From assembly GCA_043390185.1 (NCBI GenBank), contig DAWERO010000001.1, forward strand, positions 1-64,000: a stretch of DNA of 64,000 nt, written 5' to 3'. How positions within the stretch are numbered: the stretch's first letter is position 1; each line of letters begins with the position of its first letter. The position numbers and the translations under genes were made by a program. This DNA is from Azosocius aquiferis. Its GTDB lineage: Bacteria; Pseudomonadota; Gammaproteobacteria; UBA6186; Azoamicaceae. Positions 53,433 through 64,000 of this stretch are shown piece after piece. The notes below the pieces were generated by a model. That model was not told where the DNA came from. It worked only from the letters and a program-made list of their open reading frames with translations, and did not search any database.

Positions 53433-56400
53433 ATGGTTTATATAGATGCCGCTACCATTTCTTTTGCTGAAAAAAAAAGAATACGCGCAAATTATAGTGA
53501 ATATGAAGAAATTATAAAAATTCCTCCTTTACTTGAAATACAAATAGAATCTTATAAAAAATTTTTATATTCTACTTTTGATAATTTAGATAAAAAATAT
53601 GATAATTATGATTTAAAAAGTGCATTTAATTCTGTTTTTCCTATTTTTAGTTATACAGGATTTTCTTCTTTAGAGTATATTGATTATGAGTTTGGAAAAA
53701 GTGAATTTGATGTTGATGAATGTAGAATAAAAGGGTTAACTTATTCTATTCCTATTAAAATTGTTATTAAAGTAATAATATATGATAAAGATTATTTATT
53801 AGAGAAAGTTGAAAAAAATTCTAAAGAGCAAAAAGTATATATTTGTGATATTCCTCTTATGACAGAAAAGGGAACTTTTGTTATTAATGGTATTGAAAGA
53901 GTTATTGTTTCTCAATTACATCGTGCTCCTGGAGTGTTTTTTGAACATGACAAAGGAAAAGGACATTCATCTGGAAAATTATTATATTCTGCTAGAATTA
54001 TTCCTTATAGAGGTTCATGGCTTGATATAGAATTTGATATCAAAGATATTCTTTTTATTAGAATTGATAGAAAAAAAAAAATACCTGCTAGTATATTACT
54101 TAAAGCATTAGGAATGACAACTGAAAATATTTTGGATATATTTGTAAAAAGTACTATTTTTTATTTAAAAGATGGTCAATTTTATTTGCAAATTGATTTT
54201 GAACAGTTACGTGGTACTATATCTATGTTTGATATTAAATTACTTGATGATGTTTTAGTTAAAATGGGTCGTTGTATTTCAATAAAACATTTGCAAAAAT
54301 TGCAAGATAATCATATTTATGAAATTCTTGTCCCTAATGATTATATTATTGGAAAAATTTTATCTAAAAATGTTTTTGATGATAATGGAAATTTAATAAT
54401 TAATTCTAATACAAAAATTACTGATGAAAAATTAAGAATAATTTTAGCAAAAAATATTTCTGTTTTTTATACTATACATACTGCAGATATTGATAATAGA
54501 TCTTATATATCTGATACTTTATCTGTTGATGAAGTAGATTCACAATTAGAAGCTTTGTTAGAAATATATAAAGTCATTCGTCCAGGAGAACCTCCAAATA
54601 AAGAATCTGCAGAAAGATTATTTAATAATTTATTTTTTAATTCTTCTAGATATGATTTATCTTCAGTTGGAAGAATGAAATTTAATCTTAGAGTTAAAAA
54701 TGAAAATATTGTTAATTCTTCAGTATTATTGAAAGATGATATTATTTTAGTTTTTAAACTTCTAATTTTAATTAAAGATGGAAAAGGGGAAATTGATGAT
54801 ATTGATCATTTAGGAAATAGGCGTGTTAAAACTGTAGGGGAAATGACAGAAAATCATTTTCGTATTGGCCTTATACGTATGGAAAAAACTATAAAAGAGA
54901 AGCTTTCTTTAATAGAGGATATAGAAAATGGGATTTTACAAGATATAATAAATGCTAGTCCATTAATATGTTCAATTAAAGAATTTTTTGCTTCTAGTCA
55001 ATTATCTCAATTTATGGATCAAAATAATCCATTATCTGAAATAACTCATAAAAGGCGTATATCTGCTTTAGGTCCTGGTGGGTTAACTCGTGAAAGAGCT
55101 AGTTTTGAAGTTAGGGATGTTCATAATACACATTATGGAAGAATATGCCCTATAGAAACACCTGAAGGTCCTAATATTGGATTGATAAATTCTTTAGCTA
55201 TATATTCTAGAATTAATAATTATGGTTTTTTAGAAACTCCTTATAGAAAAATAATGAATTGTTATGTTATTGATGAAATTTGTTATTTATCTGCTATAGA
55301 AGAAGGAAATTATGTTATAGCACAAGCTAATGTTTTATTAGATTTAAATAAAAAAATAAAAGAAAATTTAATTTTATGTAGAAATAAAGGTGAATTTATA
55401 TATTTACCTTCTGAAAAAGTTAATTATATGGATGTTTCTTCTAAGCAAATTGTTTCTATTGCTGCTGCTTTAATACCTTTTTTAGAACATGATGATGCTA
55501 ATAGAGCTTTAATGGGATCTAATATGCAAAGGCAGGCTGTTCCTTTAATTTGTAATGAAAAACCATTAGTTGGCACTGGCATGGAAAGAGTTGTTGCTGT
55601 TGATTCAGGGGTTACTGTTATAGCAAAGCGTGGAGGAAAGGTTAATTTTGTTGATGCTTTTCGTATAGTTATTAGAGTTAATGATTTTGAAACTTTTTCT
55701 GGAGAAATAGGAGTAGATATATATAATTTAATTAAATATGAAAAATCTAATCAAAATACTTGTATGAATCAAAAGCCTATAGTTTATTCTGGTGATATTA
55801 TAAATAAAGGAGATGTTTTAGCCGATGGTACTTCAACTGATTTAGGAGAATTATCTTTAGGACAGAATGTTTTAGTTGCTTTTCTTCCATGGAATGGGTA
55901 TAACTTTGAAGATTCCATTATAATTTCTGAAAAATTGGTTGAAAATAATAAATTTACAAGTATATATATTGAAGAATTGATTTGTATAGCTAGAGATACA
56001 AAACTTGGTATGGAAGATATTACTTCTGATATACCTAATGTATTAAGTTATTCTTTAAGAAATCTTGATGATTCTGGAGTAATTTATGTTGGAGCAAATG
56101 TTAAACCTGGAGATATTTTAGTTGGTAAAATTACTCCTAAAGGAGAAGTTCAATTAACTCCTGAAGAAAAATTGTTACGTGCTATTTTTGGAGAAAAAGC
56201 TTCTGACGTAAAAGATACTTCGTTGAAAGTACCTTCTGGTATTAATGGAATTGTTATTGATGTACAAATTTTTATTAGAGATGGTGTAAAAAAAGATTCT
56301 AGATATTTATCTATAAAAGAATTGGAATTTGAAAAAATAAAAAAAAATTTAAATGATGAATTAAAAGTTAAAATTAATGATATATATGAAAGAATTTATT

Positions 56401-57530
56401 TGTTATTATTAAATAAAGAATTAAATAATTTTGAAATTGTTACAGAGGTTTATTTGAAATTTTTATCAAGAGATAAATGGTTGAATTTAATTTTTAAAGA
56501 TGATTTTATTAATAATCAATTGAAAGTTATTTTGGAGCAATTAAAAGATATTTATAATCAGCATAATTTAAATTTGTCTTTAAAATATACAAAAATATGT
56601 GAATATGATGATTTGGCTCCAGGAGTCTTAAAAATTATTAAAATTTTTTTAGCTGTTAAAAGAAGAATTCAATCTGGTGATAAGATGTCAGGAAGACATG
56701 GTAATAAAGGTGTTATATCTAAAGTTGTACCTGTTGAAAGTATGCCTTATTTGTATGATGGTACTCCTATTGATATGATTCTTAATCCATTAGGGGTTCC
56801 TTCTAGAATGAATGTTGGACAAGTTTTAGAAGCACATTTAGGTTTGGCTGCTAAAAATTTAGGAATTAAACTTTGTAAATTGATAGAAAATAATAGTAAT
56901 AGAGATGAGATAATTAATTTTTTAGAAAATATTTATAATAAATCATATTTAGATTGTTATAATCAAGCAAAAATTTTTGATTTTAAAAATTTAAGTTCTA
57001 AAGAATTATTGGTTTTAGTAAATAATTTAAAAGATGGAATACCAATGGCAACTCCTGTTTTTGATGGTATATCTGAAAAAAAAATTAAACAATTATTAAA
57101 ATTTTCAGATATTCAAGAATCTGGTCAAGTTGTTTTATATGATGGGCAAACTGGACGTAAATTTGATAGACCAGTAACTATAGGTTATGTGTATATGTTA
57201 AAATTAAATCATTTAGTGGATGATAAACTTCATGCAAGATCTACAGGATCTTATAGTTTAATTACACAACAACCTTTAGGAGGGAAAGCACAATTTGGTG
57301 GACAAAGGTTTGGAGAAATGGAAGTTTGGGCCTTAGAAGCTTATGGGGCAGCATATACTTTACAAGAAATGTTAACTGTTAAATCAGATGATATTGAAGG
57401 TAGAACAAAAATATATAAAAATATTGTTGATGGAAAACAAGATATGGAAGCAGGAACTCCTGAATCTTTTAATGTGTTAATTAAAGAGATATGTGCTTTG
57501 GGTTTAAATATAGAATTAGAGCAAGATTAA
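53433..57530 (+). CDS. rpoB: DNA-directed RNA polymerase subunit beta
   Basis: The 1365-residue beta subunit. Clear features are the fork and rifampicin region ([18 protein letters not shown] then [14 protein letters not shown]), [42 protein letters not shown] with active-site lysines, and the C-terminal [20 protein letters not shown]. Residues linked to rifampicin resistance (Asp, His and Ser in that cluster) are wild type. GAGG precedes ATG 53433. Confidence 0.98.
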   Translation: MVYIDAATISFAEKKRIRANYSEYEEIIKIPPLLEIQIESYKKFLYSTFDNLDKKYDNYDLKSAFNSVFPIFSYTGFSSLEYIDYEFGKSEFDVDECRIKGLTYSIPIKIVIKVIIYDKDYLLEKVEKNSKEQKVYICDIPLMTEKGTFVINGIERVIVSQLHRAPGVFFEHDKGKGHSSGKLLYSARIIPYRGSWLDIEFDIKDILFIRIDRKKKIPASILLKALGMTTENILDIFVKSTIFYLKDGQFYLQIDFEQLRGTISMFDIKLLDDVLVKMGRCISIKHLQKLQDNHIYEILVPNDYIIGKILSKNVFDDNGNLIINSNTKITDEKLRIILAKNISVFYTIHTADIDNRSYISDTLSVDEVDSQLEALLEIYKVIRPGEPPNKESAERLFNNLFFNSSRYDLSSVGRMKFNLRVKNENIVNSSVLLKDDIILVFKLLILIKDGKGEIDDIDHLGNRRVKTVGEMTENHFRIGLIRMEKTIKEKLSLIEDIENGILQDIINASPLICSIKEFFASSQLSQFMDQNNPLSEITHKRRISALGPGGLTRERASFEVRDVHNTHYGRICPIETPEGPNIGLINSLAIYSRINNYGFLETPYRKIMNCYVIDEICYLSAIEEGNYVIAQANVLLDLNKKIKENLILCRNKGEFIYLPSEKVNYMDVSSKQIVSIAAALIPFLEHDDANRALMGSNMQRQAVPLICNEKPLVGTGMERVVAVDSGVTVIAKRGGKVNFVDAFRIVIRVNDFETFSGEIGVDIYNLIKYEKSNQNTCMNQKPIVYSGDIINKGDVLADGTSTDLGELSLGQNVLVAFLPWNGYNFEDSIIISEKLVENNKFTSIYIEELICIARDTKLGMEDITSDIPNVLSYSLRNLDDSGVIYVGANVKPGDILVGKITPKGEVQLTPEEKLLRAIFGEKASDVKDTSLKVPSGINGIVIDVQIFIRDGVKKDSRYLSIKELEFEKIKKNLNDELKVKINDIYERIYLLLLNKELNNFEIVTEVYLKFLSRDKWLNLIFKDDFINNQLKVILEQLKDIYNQHNLNLSLKYTKICEYDDLAPGVLKIIKIFLAVKRRIQSGDKMSGRHGNKGVISKVVPVESMPYLYDGTPIDMILNPLGVPSRMNVGQVLEAHLGLAAKNLGIKLCKLIENNSNRDEIINFLENIYNKSYLDCYNQAKIFDFKNLSSKELLVLVNNLKDGIPMATPVFDGISEKKIKQLLKFSDIQESGQVVLYDGQTGRKFDRPVTIGYVYMLKLNHLVDDKLHARSTGSYSLITQQPLGGKAQFGGQRFGEMEVWALEAYGAAYTLQEMLTVKSDDIEGRTKIYKNIVDGKQDMEAGTPESFNVLIKEICALGLNIELEQD

Positions 57531-57546
57531 GTTTAGGAGTTATGTT

Positions 57547-60500
57547 TTGGATAAAATACGTAATTTATTAGAAAATAAAATTGAACATTCTGATATATCT
57601 GGAGTTTCTTTTGGTTTAGCATCGCCTGAATTAATAGAATCACGTTCTTATGGGCAGGTAAAAAAACCAGAAACTATAAATTATAGAACTTTTAAACCTG
57701 AGAGAGATGGGTTATTTTGTGCTAAAATTTTTGGTCCAATAAAAGATTATGAGTGTTTGTGTGGTAAGTATAAAAGATTAAAACATAGAGGTATTATATG
57801 TGAAAAATGTGGTGTAGAAGTTACTTTGTCTTGTGTTCGACGTAAAAGAATGGGGCATATTGATTTAGCTACTTCAGTTGCTCATATATGGTTCTTAAAA
57901 TCTTTACCTTCTAGAATCGGTTTATTGTTAGGAATGGCTCTTAGAGATGTTGAAAAAATTTTATATTTTGAACTTTATGTTGTTATAGATCCTGGTATGA
58001 CAGTTTTAGATAAAGGTATGTTATTAACTGAAGAAGATTATTTAGAAGCTTTTGAGCAATATGGTGATGAATTTAATGCACAAATGGGGGCTGAAGCTAT
58101 TAAACAATTGTTATCCATTTTAGATTTGCAGGAAGAAGCAAGATATTTAAAAGAAGAAATTATAATTACTTCTTCTGAAACTAAAATAAAAAAATTACAA
58201 AAAAGATTAAAAATTATTGAAGCTTTTATGGGATCTGATAATAAACCAGAATGGATGGTTCTTACTATATTGCCTGTTTTGCCTCCTGATTTGAGACCTT
58301 TAGTTCCTTTAGATGGTGGTAGGTTTGCTACATCTGATTTAAATGATTTATATAGAAGAATTATAAATAGAAATAATAGATTGAAAAGATTATTTGAATT
58401 AAGTGCTCCTGATATAATTGTTAGAAATGAAAAAAGAATGTTACAAGAATCTGTTGATGCTTTATTAGATAATGGAAGAAGGGGTAAAGTCATTACTGGT
58501 TCTAATAAGCGTCCATTAAAATCTTTAGCTGATATGATTAAAGGTAAGCAGGGAAGATTTAGGCAAAATTTATTGGGTAAAAGAGTTGATTATTCTGGTA
58601 GATCTGTTATTGTTGTCGGTCCAAATTTAAAACTTCATCAATGTGGAATTCCTAAAAAAATGGCTTTAGAATTATTTAAACCTTTTATATTTAGTAAATT
58701 AGAATTTAGAGGATTAGCTAGTACTGTTAAAGCTGCTAAAAAAATAGTAGATAAAGAAGGAATAGAAGTTTGGGATGTATTAGCTGATGTTATAAAAGAA
58801 CATCCTGTTTTGTTAAATAGAGCTCCAACTTTACATAGATTAGGAATACAAGCTTTTGAACCTTTATTGATTGAGGATAAAGCTATTCAATTACATCCTT
58901 TAGTTTGTGGAGCTTTTAATGCTGATTTTGATGGAGATCAAATGGCAGTTCATATACCTTTAACTATTGAAGCACAATTGGAATGTCGTGTATTAATGAT
59001 GTCAACAAATAATATATTATCTCCAGCTAATGGTGATCCTGTTATAGTTCCTTCTCAAGATATGGTATTAGGTTTATATTATTTAACAAGAGAAAAAATA
59101 AATTCATTAGGTGAAAGAATGTGTTTTAGTGATGTTTTAGAGGTTCGTAGAGCTTATGAAGAAGGATATATTGATTTACATGCTAAAATAAAAGTTAAAT
59201 TAGAAAAATTTTTTTTTAAAGATGATAAAAATTTAAATTGTATTGTTAATACTACTGTTGGTAGAGTTTTACTTTCAGAAATTTTACCAAAAGGAATGAA
59301 TTTTGATATTATTAATAAAACAATGACAAAAAAAATGATTTCTCCTCTTATTAATATGTGTTATAGAGATTTTGGATTAAATGCTACAGTTTTATTAGCT
59401 GATCAATTAATGTATGTTGGCTTTTTATATGCTACTAAATCAGGGATTTCTATTTGTATAGATGATTTAATAATTCCTAGTAAAAAAAAAGAATATATTG
59501 TTAAGGCAGAATTAGAAGTAAAGGAAATTGAAAGACAATATGATTCTGGTTTGGTAACTTATGGAGAAAGATATAATAAAATTATAGATATATGGTCTAG
59601 AACTAATGATCAAGTTGCTGGTGCTATGATGAGAGAATTAGAATTAGAAACTGTGATTGATTTTCATGGTAATGTTTTAAAACAAGAGTCATTTAATTCT
59701 ATTTATATGATGGCTGATTCTGGTGCTAGAGGGTCTGTTGAACAAATGAGACAATTATCTGGAATGAGGGGATTAATGGCGAAACCAGATGGATCTATAA
59801 TTGAAACCCCTATAATTGCAAATTTTAGAGAAGGATTAAGTGTATTGCAATATTTTATATCTACTCATGGTGCTCGTAAAGGTTTAGCTGACACTGCTTT
59901 AAAAACTGCTAATTCTGGTTATTTAACTAGACGTTTGGTTGATGTTTCTTTAGATGTTATTGTTAGTGAAAAGGATTGTGGTACAAAAAAAGGCTTAATT
60001 ATGACTTCTTTGATAGAAGGAGGAGATGTTGTAGAAACTTTGTATGATAGAGTTCTTGGAAGAATTTTATCAGAAGATATTTATGATATGAAAACAGGCT
60101 CTTTACTTATATCTGAAAAAAGTATATTAAATGAAAAACTAATAAATTTTATAGAAAAAAATGGAATAGATGAAATAAAAGTTAGATCTGTTATAACATG
60201 TGAAACTAAGTATGGGGTTTGCGCTTATTGTTATGGTAGAGATTTAGCAAGAGGTAATTTAGTTCATATGGGAGAAGCTGTAGGTGTTATGGCGGCACAA
60301 TCTATAGGTGAGCCTGGAACTCAGTTAACTATGAGAACTTTTCATATTGGTGGAGCGGCTTCCAGGGTTACTTTATCAAGTGATATTCAAGTTAAAAATT
60401 CAGGAATTATAAAATTTTATAATATTAAATTTGTTAAACATAATAGAGATTATTTTGTTGTCATATCTAGATCAGGTTTGTTAATTGTTACTGATTTTAT

Positions 60501-61737
60501 TGGTAGAGAAAGAGAAAGATATAAACTTCCTTATGGTTCTGAATTAAGTGTTAAAGATGGTGATAAAGTTGTATCTGGACAAATAATTGCAACTTGGGAT
60601 CCTCATAATCGTCCTATTATAACTGAAGTTTCTGGAAAAATAAAATATGTTGATTTAATTGATAATGTTACTATGAATTATCAATTAGATGAAATGACTG
60701 GTTTAGTTACTGTAGTAGTTATGGATCCTAAACATAGAGGTAGTGTTAGTAAAGATCTTCGCCCAATGGTTAAATTGGTTGATGAAAATGATAATGATTT
60801 GTTTTTATCTGGGACTACTTTTCCTGCACATTATTTTTTATCCGCTGGTACTATAATTAGTGTAGATAATAATTCCCGTGTTGGAGTTGGAGATGTTATA
60901 GCTAGAATGCCTCAAGAAACTTCAAAAACTAAAGATATTACTGGAGGACTTCCTAGAGTAGCTGATTTATTTGAAGCTAGAAAACCAAAAGATCCTTCTA
61001 TTTTAGCAGAGGTTTCTGGTATTGTTTCTTTTGGTAAAGAAACAAAAGATAGAAGGCGTTTAATAATTACAGCTTTTGATGGTAGTACATATAATGTTCT
61101 TATTCCAAAATGGAGATATATAAATGTTTTTGAAGGTGAGTCTATTCAAAAAGGAGAAATTATTTCTGAAGGAGCTTCTAATCCTCATGAAATTTTGAGA
61201 TTATTAGGTGTTGATATGTTAGCAAATTATATTGGTAAAGAGGTGCAGGATGTTTATAGATTACAAGGTGTAAAAATAAATGATAAGCATATAGAGGTTA
61301 TTTTAAGACAAATGTTGAAAAAAGTTGTAATAATAAATCCAGGTGATACTGGTTTATATGATGGCGAACAGTTTGATATAAATCTTGTAAAAGAGTTAAA
61401 TAATAAAATTTCTTCTAGTGGAAATTTAGCTAAATATGAGCGTATATTATTAGGTATAACTAAGGGATCATTATCTACAGAATCTTTTATTTCGGCTGCT
61501 TCTTTTCAAGAAACAACTAGAGTTTTAACAGAATCTGCCATTTATGGAAAAAAAGATTTATTAAGAGGCTTAAAAGAAAATGTTATGGTTGGAAGATTAA
61601 TTCCTGCAGGAACAGGTTTAGAGTATCATAGAAAATATAGAAATATGTATTTGGAAACTGAAGAATTAGATGGATATATTTCTCAAATTGATATAGAAAA
61701 AGCTTTGGGTAGATCTTTAAATGTTGAGTACATATAG
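57547..61737 (+). CDS. rpoC: DNA-directed RNA polymerase subunit beta'
   Basis: The 1396-residue beta' subunit. N-terminal zinc site [20 protein letters not shown], active-site [12 protein letters not shown], bridge helix and trigger loop with [16 protein letters not shown], and the second zinc site (DCGTKKG plus [11 protein letters not shown]). Starts at TTG 57547 with AGGAG at 57533-57537. Ends in convergence with yciB. Confidence 0.98.
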   Translation: MDKIRNLLENKIEHSDISGVSFGLASPELIESRSYGQVKKPETINYRTFKPERDGLFCAKIFGPIKDYECLCGKYKRLKHRGIICEKCGVEVTLSCVRRKRMGHIDLATSVAHIWFLKSLPSRIGLLLGMALRDVEKILYFELYVVIDPGMTVLDKGMLLTEEDYLEAFEQYGDEFNAQMGAEAIKQLLSILDLQEEARYLKEEIIITSSETKIKKLQKRLKIIEAFMGSDNKPEWMVLTILPVLPPDLRPLVPLDGGRFATSDLNDLYRRIINRNNRLKRLFELSAPDIIVRNEKRMLQESVDALLDNGRRGKVITGSNKRPLKSLADMIKGKQGRFRQNLLGKRVDYSGRSVIVVGPNLKLHQCGIPKKMALELFKPFIFSKLEFRGLASTVKAAKKIVDKEGIEVWDVLADVIKEHPVLLNRAPTLHRLGIQAFEPLLIEDKAIQLHPLVCGAFNADFDGDQMAVHIPLTIEAQLECRVLMMSTNNILSPANGDPVIVPSQDMVLGLYYLTREKINSLGERMCFSDVLEVRRAYEEGYIDLHAKIKVKLEKFFFKDDKNLNCIVNTTVGRVLLSEILPKGMNFDIINKTMTKKMISPLINMCYRDFGLNATVLLADQLMYVGFLYATKSGISICIDDLIIPSKKKEYIVKAELEVKEIERQYDSGLVTYGERYNKIIDIWSRTNDQVAGAMMRELELETVIDFHGNVLKQESFNSIYMMADSGARGSVEQMRQLSGMRGLMAKPDGSIIETPIIANFREGLSVLQYFISTHGARKGLADTALKTANSGYLTRRLVDVSLDVIVSEKDCGTKKGLIMTSLIEGGDVVETLYDRVLGRILSEDIYDMKTGSLLISEKSILNEKLINFIEKNGIDEIKVRSVITCETKYGVCAYCYGRDLARGNLVHMGEAVGVMAAQSIGEPGTQLTMRTFHIGGAASRVTLSSDIQVKNSGIIKFYNIKFVKHNRDYFVVISRSGLLIVTDFIGRERERYKLPYGSELSVKDGDKVVSGQIIATWDPHNRPIITEVSGKIKYVDLIDNVTMNYQLDEMTGLVTVVVMDPKHRGSVSKDLRPMVKLVDENDNDLFLSGTTFPAHYFLSAGTIISVDNNSRVGVGDVIARMPQETSKTKDITGGLPRVADLFEARKPKDPSILAEVSGIVSFGKETKDRRRLIITAFDGSTYNVLIPKWRYINVFEGESIQKGEIISEGASNPHEILRLLGVDMLANYIGKEVQDVYRLQGVKINDKHIEVILRQMLKKVVIINPGDTGLYDGEQFDINLVKELNNKISSSGNLAKYERILLGITKGSLSTESFISAASFQETTRVLTESAIYGKKDLLRGLKENVMVGRLIPAGTGLEYHRKYRNMYLETEELDGYISQIDIEKALGRSLNVEYI

Positions 61738-61742
61738 TATTT

Positions 61743-62255
61743 TTACTTTTTGTATATATATTTTATATATATTAATTGTATTAATAAAAATATTATGATT
61801 ATTGTTGTTATTCCAAAAATTTTAAAATATAACCAAATTTTTATATTAAATTTATAAGAAATATATATATTAATTAAAGATATAATAAAAAAAAATGTAC
61901 TCCATATATAGTTTAAAATTACCCAATCTTTTTTGGGTAATTTTATTATTTTTTGTCCTATTTTTTGTATTATTAATTCTTTTTTATTTTTAGAATCATT
62001 TATTAATATTAAACTAATAATTGTATATGTTATTGTTGGTTTCCATTTTATAAATAATTCATTTTGAGATATTATTGTTAATAATCCTAATGTTAATATG
62101 ATAATAATTATATATATTTTATTATTATTTTTTTTTTTATAATGAATTATATTTATTATGCACGTTATAATGATTATTACTATAGAATAATAAATATTAC
62201 TGTATTGAAATAAAATAAAAAATAATATTATATTTAATATGTTTAATAAGTTCAT
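61743..62255 (-). CDS. yciB: Inner-membrane septation protein YciB (IspZ)
   Basis: A 170-residue membrane protein with five to six helices. Family motifs: FIKWKPTITYTIISLILI, LIQKIGQKIIKLPKKDWVILNYIWSTFFFIISLINIYISY (in pieces: KIIKLPKKDWVILNY and WSTFFFIISLINIY) and LYFKIFGI. YciB affects cell-envelope synthesis and septation in E. coli. It sits on the minus strand after the SDR gene. Confidence 0.88.
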   Translation of the reverse strand: MNLLNILNIILFFILFQYSNIYYSIVIIIITCIINIIHYKKKNNNKIYIIIIILTLGLLTIISQNELFIKWKPTITYTIISLILINDSKNKKELIIQKIGQKIIKLPKKDWVILNYIWSTFFFIISLINIYISYKFNIKIWLYFKIFGITTIIIIFLLIQLIYIKYIYKK

Positions 62256-62331
62256 AATTTTTTTTTTATTTTTTAAATAAGATATTTAAGTTTAATATTT
62301 ATTAAGTTTTTTTTAATTAATATAAAGAATT

Positions 62332-63105
62332 TCATTTTGTTTTTTTATAAATTTGTATATTTTTATTTATAATAAAAGTTTTGTTATTTAAATTTTTATT
62401 TTTTTTACTTATTATATATATTAATATATTAATTAATTTTTTTATATTTGTTGAAGATTTTTTTATTCCTGGAAATTCTTTTTTATATAAATCTGTATTG
62501 TTTTTTTGTAATTGTATTTGATTTATTTTTATTGTTTTTATATTTTTATTTTCTTCATAAATGATTTTTATCAATGTTTGTAAAGCTGAATTTGCACATG
62601 AATATGAACTCCAATATGTATTTATATGTTTTATATTATGTGTTATAAATATTATTGATGGATTTTTTGATAATTTTATTAATGGTAACATTGATTTTAT
62701 TATAATAAATTTATTATAAAAATTTAAAATCATTATTTTATGTAGATCTTGAATATTATATTGTTCAAATAATGTTGATTTTCCTAATTTTGGAATATCA
62801 TAAATTATTCCATCTATTCTTCCGAAATTTATATATATTTTTTTTGTTAATTCATAAAAATCTTTATTTGTTGCTTTGTCTATATTTATAATATATGAAT
62901 ATATATTTTTTTTTTTATTTGATTGTATTTTATCATATATTTTTGATAAATTGTTTATTGATTTATCTAAAATGATTATTATAGCTTCACAGTTTATAAA
63001 TGATTTTATAATTTTATTTTTAATGTTTTTTAATGGTTTTATAATTAATATTATTTTATTTTTTAGTGAATTAGTATCTGGATTATAAATTTTTTTGTAT
63101 TTCAT
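62332..63105 (-). CDS. Degenerate short-chain dehydrogenase (YciK-like)
   Basis: A 257-residue SDR scaffold resembling YciK: NSLKNKIILII at the start, GRIDGIIYDIPKLGKSTLFEQYNIQDLHKIMILNFYNKF in the middle (seen as FGRIDGIIYD and KIMILNFYNKF), PSIIFITHNIKH, and SYSCANSALQTLIKII. The glycine-rich TGxxxGxG cofactor loop is lost (IIKPLKNI), NNAG is YDIP, and the YxxxK pair is Y-SCA-N. The catalytic Tyr and Ser-region survive but the Lys and the NAD(P)-binding loop do not. It is either a pseudoenzyme or a decaying gene. It is divergent from hemA. Confidence 0.7.
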   Translation of the reverse strand: MKYKKIYNPDTNSLKNKIILIIKPLKNIKNKIIKSFINCEAIIIILDKSINNLSKIYDKIQSNKKKNIYSYIINIDKATNKDFYELTKKIYINFGRIDGIIYDIPKLGKSTLFEQYNIQDLHKIMILNFYNKFIIIKSMLPLIKLSKNPSIIFITHNIKHINTYWSSYSCANSALQTLIKIIYEENKNIKTIKINQIQLQKNNTDLYKKEFPGIKKSSTNIKKLINILIYIISKKNKNLNNKTFIINKNIQIYKKTK

Positions 63106-63198
63106 TTAAATAATTTTTTTTTGTATTGTATTTAAATTTAATTATATCATAATAATAATTTAAAAAATGTTTTATTTTTTTATTTTTAAAGGATTTTT

Positions 63199-64000
63199 AT
63201 GTCTTTGTTAGTTTTTGGTATTAATTATAAATCAGCACCATTATTTATAAGGGAAAAAGTTAGTTATGATAAATTTAAAGTTAAGGTAATTATTAATAGC
63301 ATTATGAAAAATAAGTTTTCTACTGGTGTTGTTATTATATGTACTTGTAATAGAACTGAAATGTATTTTAGTAATGCTAAAATATATTCTATTATTAAAT
63401 TATTAAATAACATATATGGTTTAAAATTTAAAGAAATAAAAAAGTATATATATGTATATACTGAAATACATATGATAAATCATTTATTTAATGTTGTTTG
63501 TGGTTTAGATTCTATGATTTTAGGTGAAACACAAATTTTTGGTCAAATCAAATTTTTTTATAATTTATCTAATGAATTGAAATGTTTAGATAAAGTGCTT
63601 GATAGATTATTTCAATATGCATTTTATATATCTAAGCATATTAGAAGTAATACTGATATATGTTTTAATTCTACATCTATTGCTAAAATTGCTGTTCAAT
63701 TAGCAGATTATATATCTGATATAAAAAATTCTACAATTTTAGTTTTAGGCGCTGGAGAGAATTCTAAAATAATTTTGAAATATTTAATAAAAAAAGGAAT
63801 TAAAAAATTGATTATATCGAATAGAACATCTTCAAATGTTCTTGATATGTTAAATGATATTAATTTTGATTTTAAAATTGATATAGAATTTATATCTATA
63901 AAAATGTTGTTTGATGATATAATTGATATTGATTTAGTTATTACTTCTACTGGTAGTAATTGTCCTATAATAACAAAATCTAAAATAGAAAATTTTATAA
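63199..64000 (+). CDS. hemA: Glutamyl-tRNA reductase, 3' end outside the window
   Basis: First enzyme of the C5 pathway, making glutamate-1-semialdehyde from Glu-tRNA. The visible 267 residues include FGINYKSAPLFIREK, the catalytic cysteine at position 50 in CTCNRTEMY, GLDSMILGETQIFGQIK, SNTDICFNSTSIAKIAV and the NADPH site VLGAGENSKIILKYL, then ISNRTSSN. AAGGA precedes ATG 63199. The frame is open at the window edge. With HemB, C and D it shows that this organism makes its own heme precursors. Confidence 0.96.
   Translation, partial: MSLLVFGINYKSAPLFIREKVSYDKFKVKVIINSIMKNKFSTGVVIICTCNRTEMYFSNAKIYSIIKLLNNIYGLKFKEIKKYIYVYTEIHMINHLFNVVCGLDSMILGETQIFGQIKFFYNLSNELKCLDKVLDRLFQYAFYISKHIRSNTDICFNSTSIAKIAVQLADYISDIKNSTILVLGAGENSKIILKYLIKKGIKKLIISNRTSSNVLDMLNDINFDFKIDIEFISIKMLFDDIIDIDLVITSTGSNCPIITKSKIENFI

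Noticed and set aside
55010..55110. Rifampicin-resistance substitutions in rpoB
   Set aside because: The Asp, His and Ser residues of the resistance cluster match the sensitive form.

Overview
The window is a strongly AT-rich bacterial chromosome segment from a host-restricted organism with a reduced genome, read with the standard bacterial code (TGG for Trp; TAA and TGA stops). The single 16S-tRNA-Ile-tRNA-Ala-23S-5S operon, the gene order (rpmH-rnpA-yidD-yidC-mnmE; mnmG-atpIBEFHAGDC; rpsU-dnaG-rpoD; rpsP-rimM-trmD-rplS; tRNA array-secE-nusG-rplKAJL-rpoBC) and the 16S text itself point to a gammaproteobacterium. Recalled 16S signatures, such as the stretch near the GCTGTTAGGTATAT loop and 'TTACCTACCCTTGA', look most like Legionellales. 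A Legionella-derived endosymbiont is my best guess; no database search was possible.

Layout: 1-247 is a T-rich gene-free edge. 248-6151 holds rpmH, a badly eroded rnpA, yidD, yidC, mnmE and mnmG. 5834-12733 is the complete F1Fo ATP synthase operon, closed by a clear hairpin terminator shared with the convergent glyS. 12774-20667 carries fmt, glyQ, glyS, rsmD, cca, a MidA-type methyltransferase and tsaD. 20775-24742 is the macromolecular synthesis operon plus a CAU tRNA. 24764-27109 has two tandem EamA/DMT transporters and a very diverged dihydrofolate reductase. 27196-29180 is groESL behind a sigma-32-like promoter. 29308-34772 has an orphan outer-membrane protein, rho, hemB and rpoH on the minus strand, and a porin. 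34810-37722 is hemC-hemD-hemX with a stump of hemY. 38572-43553 is the rRNA operon. The rest holds tRNA-Phe, a frameshifted trmB, a PerM family membrane protein, a TusA-like gene, translation genes, the beta-operon region, yciB, a decayed short-chain dehydrogenase and the start of hemA.

The retained functions are informational (ribosome, RNA polymerase, tRNA modification, primase, chaperonin), respiratory energy (complete ATP synthase), heme synthesis (hemA, B, C, D, X) and a few envelope proteins. No insertion sequences, phage genes, CRISPR arrays or toxin systems were seen. The most interesting signals are marks of genome decay: two genes whose frames are broken inside 14-15 base T runs in the same direction (porin signal peptide and trmB, possibly rescued by slippage), HemY cut down to its membrane anchor, an SDR without its cofactor motif, a TusA-like protein without its CPxP prolines, and an abrupt switch in arginine codon use at the start of the window. 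I found no convincing novel multi-gene system.
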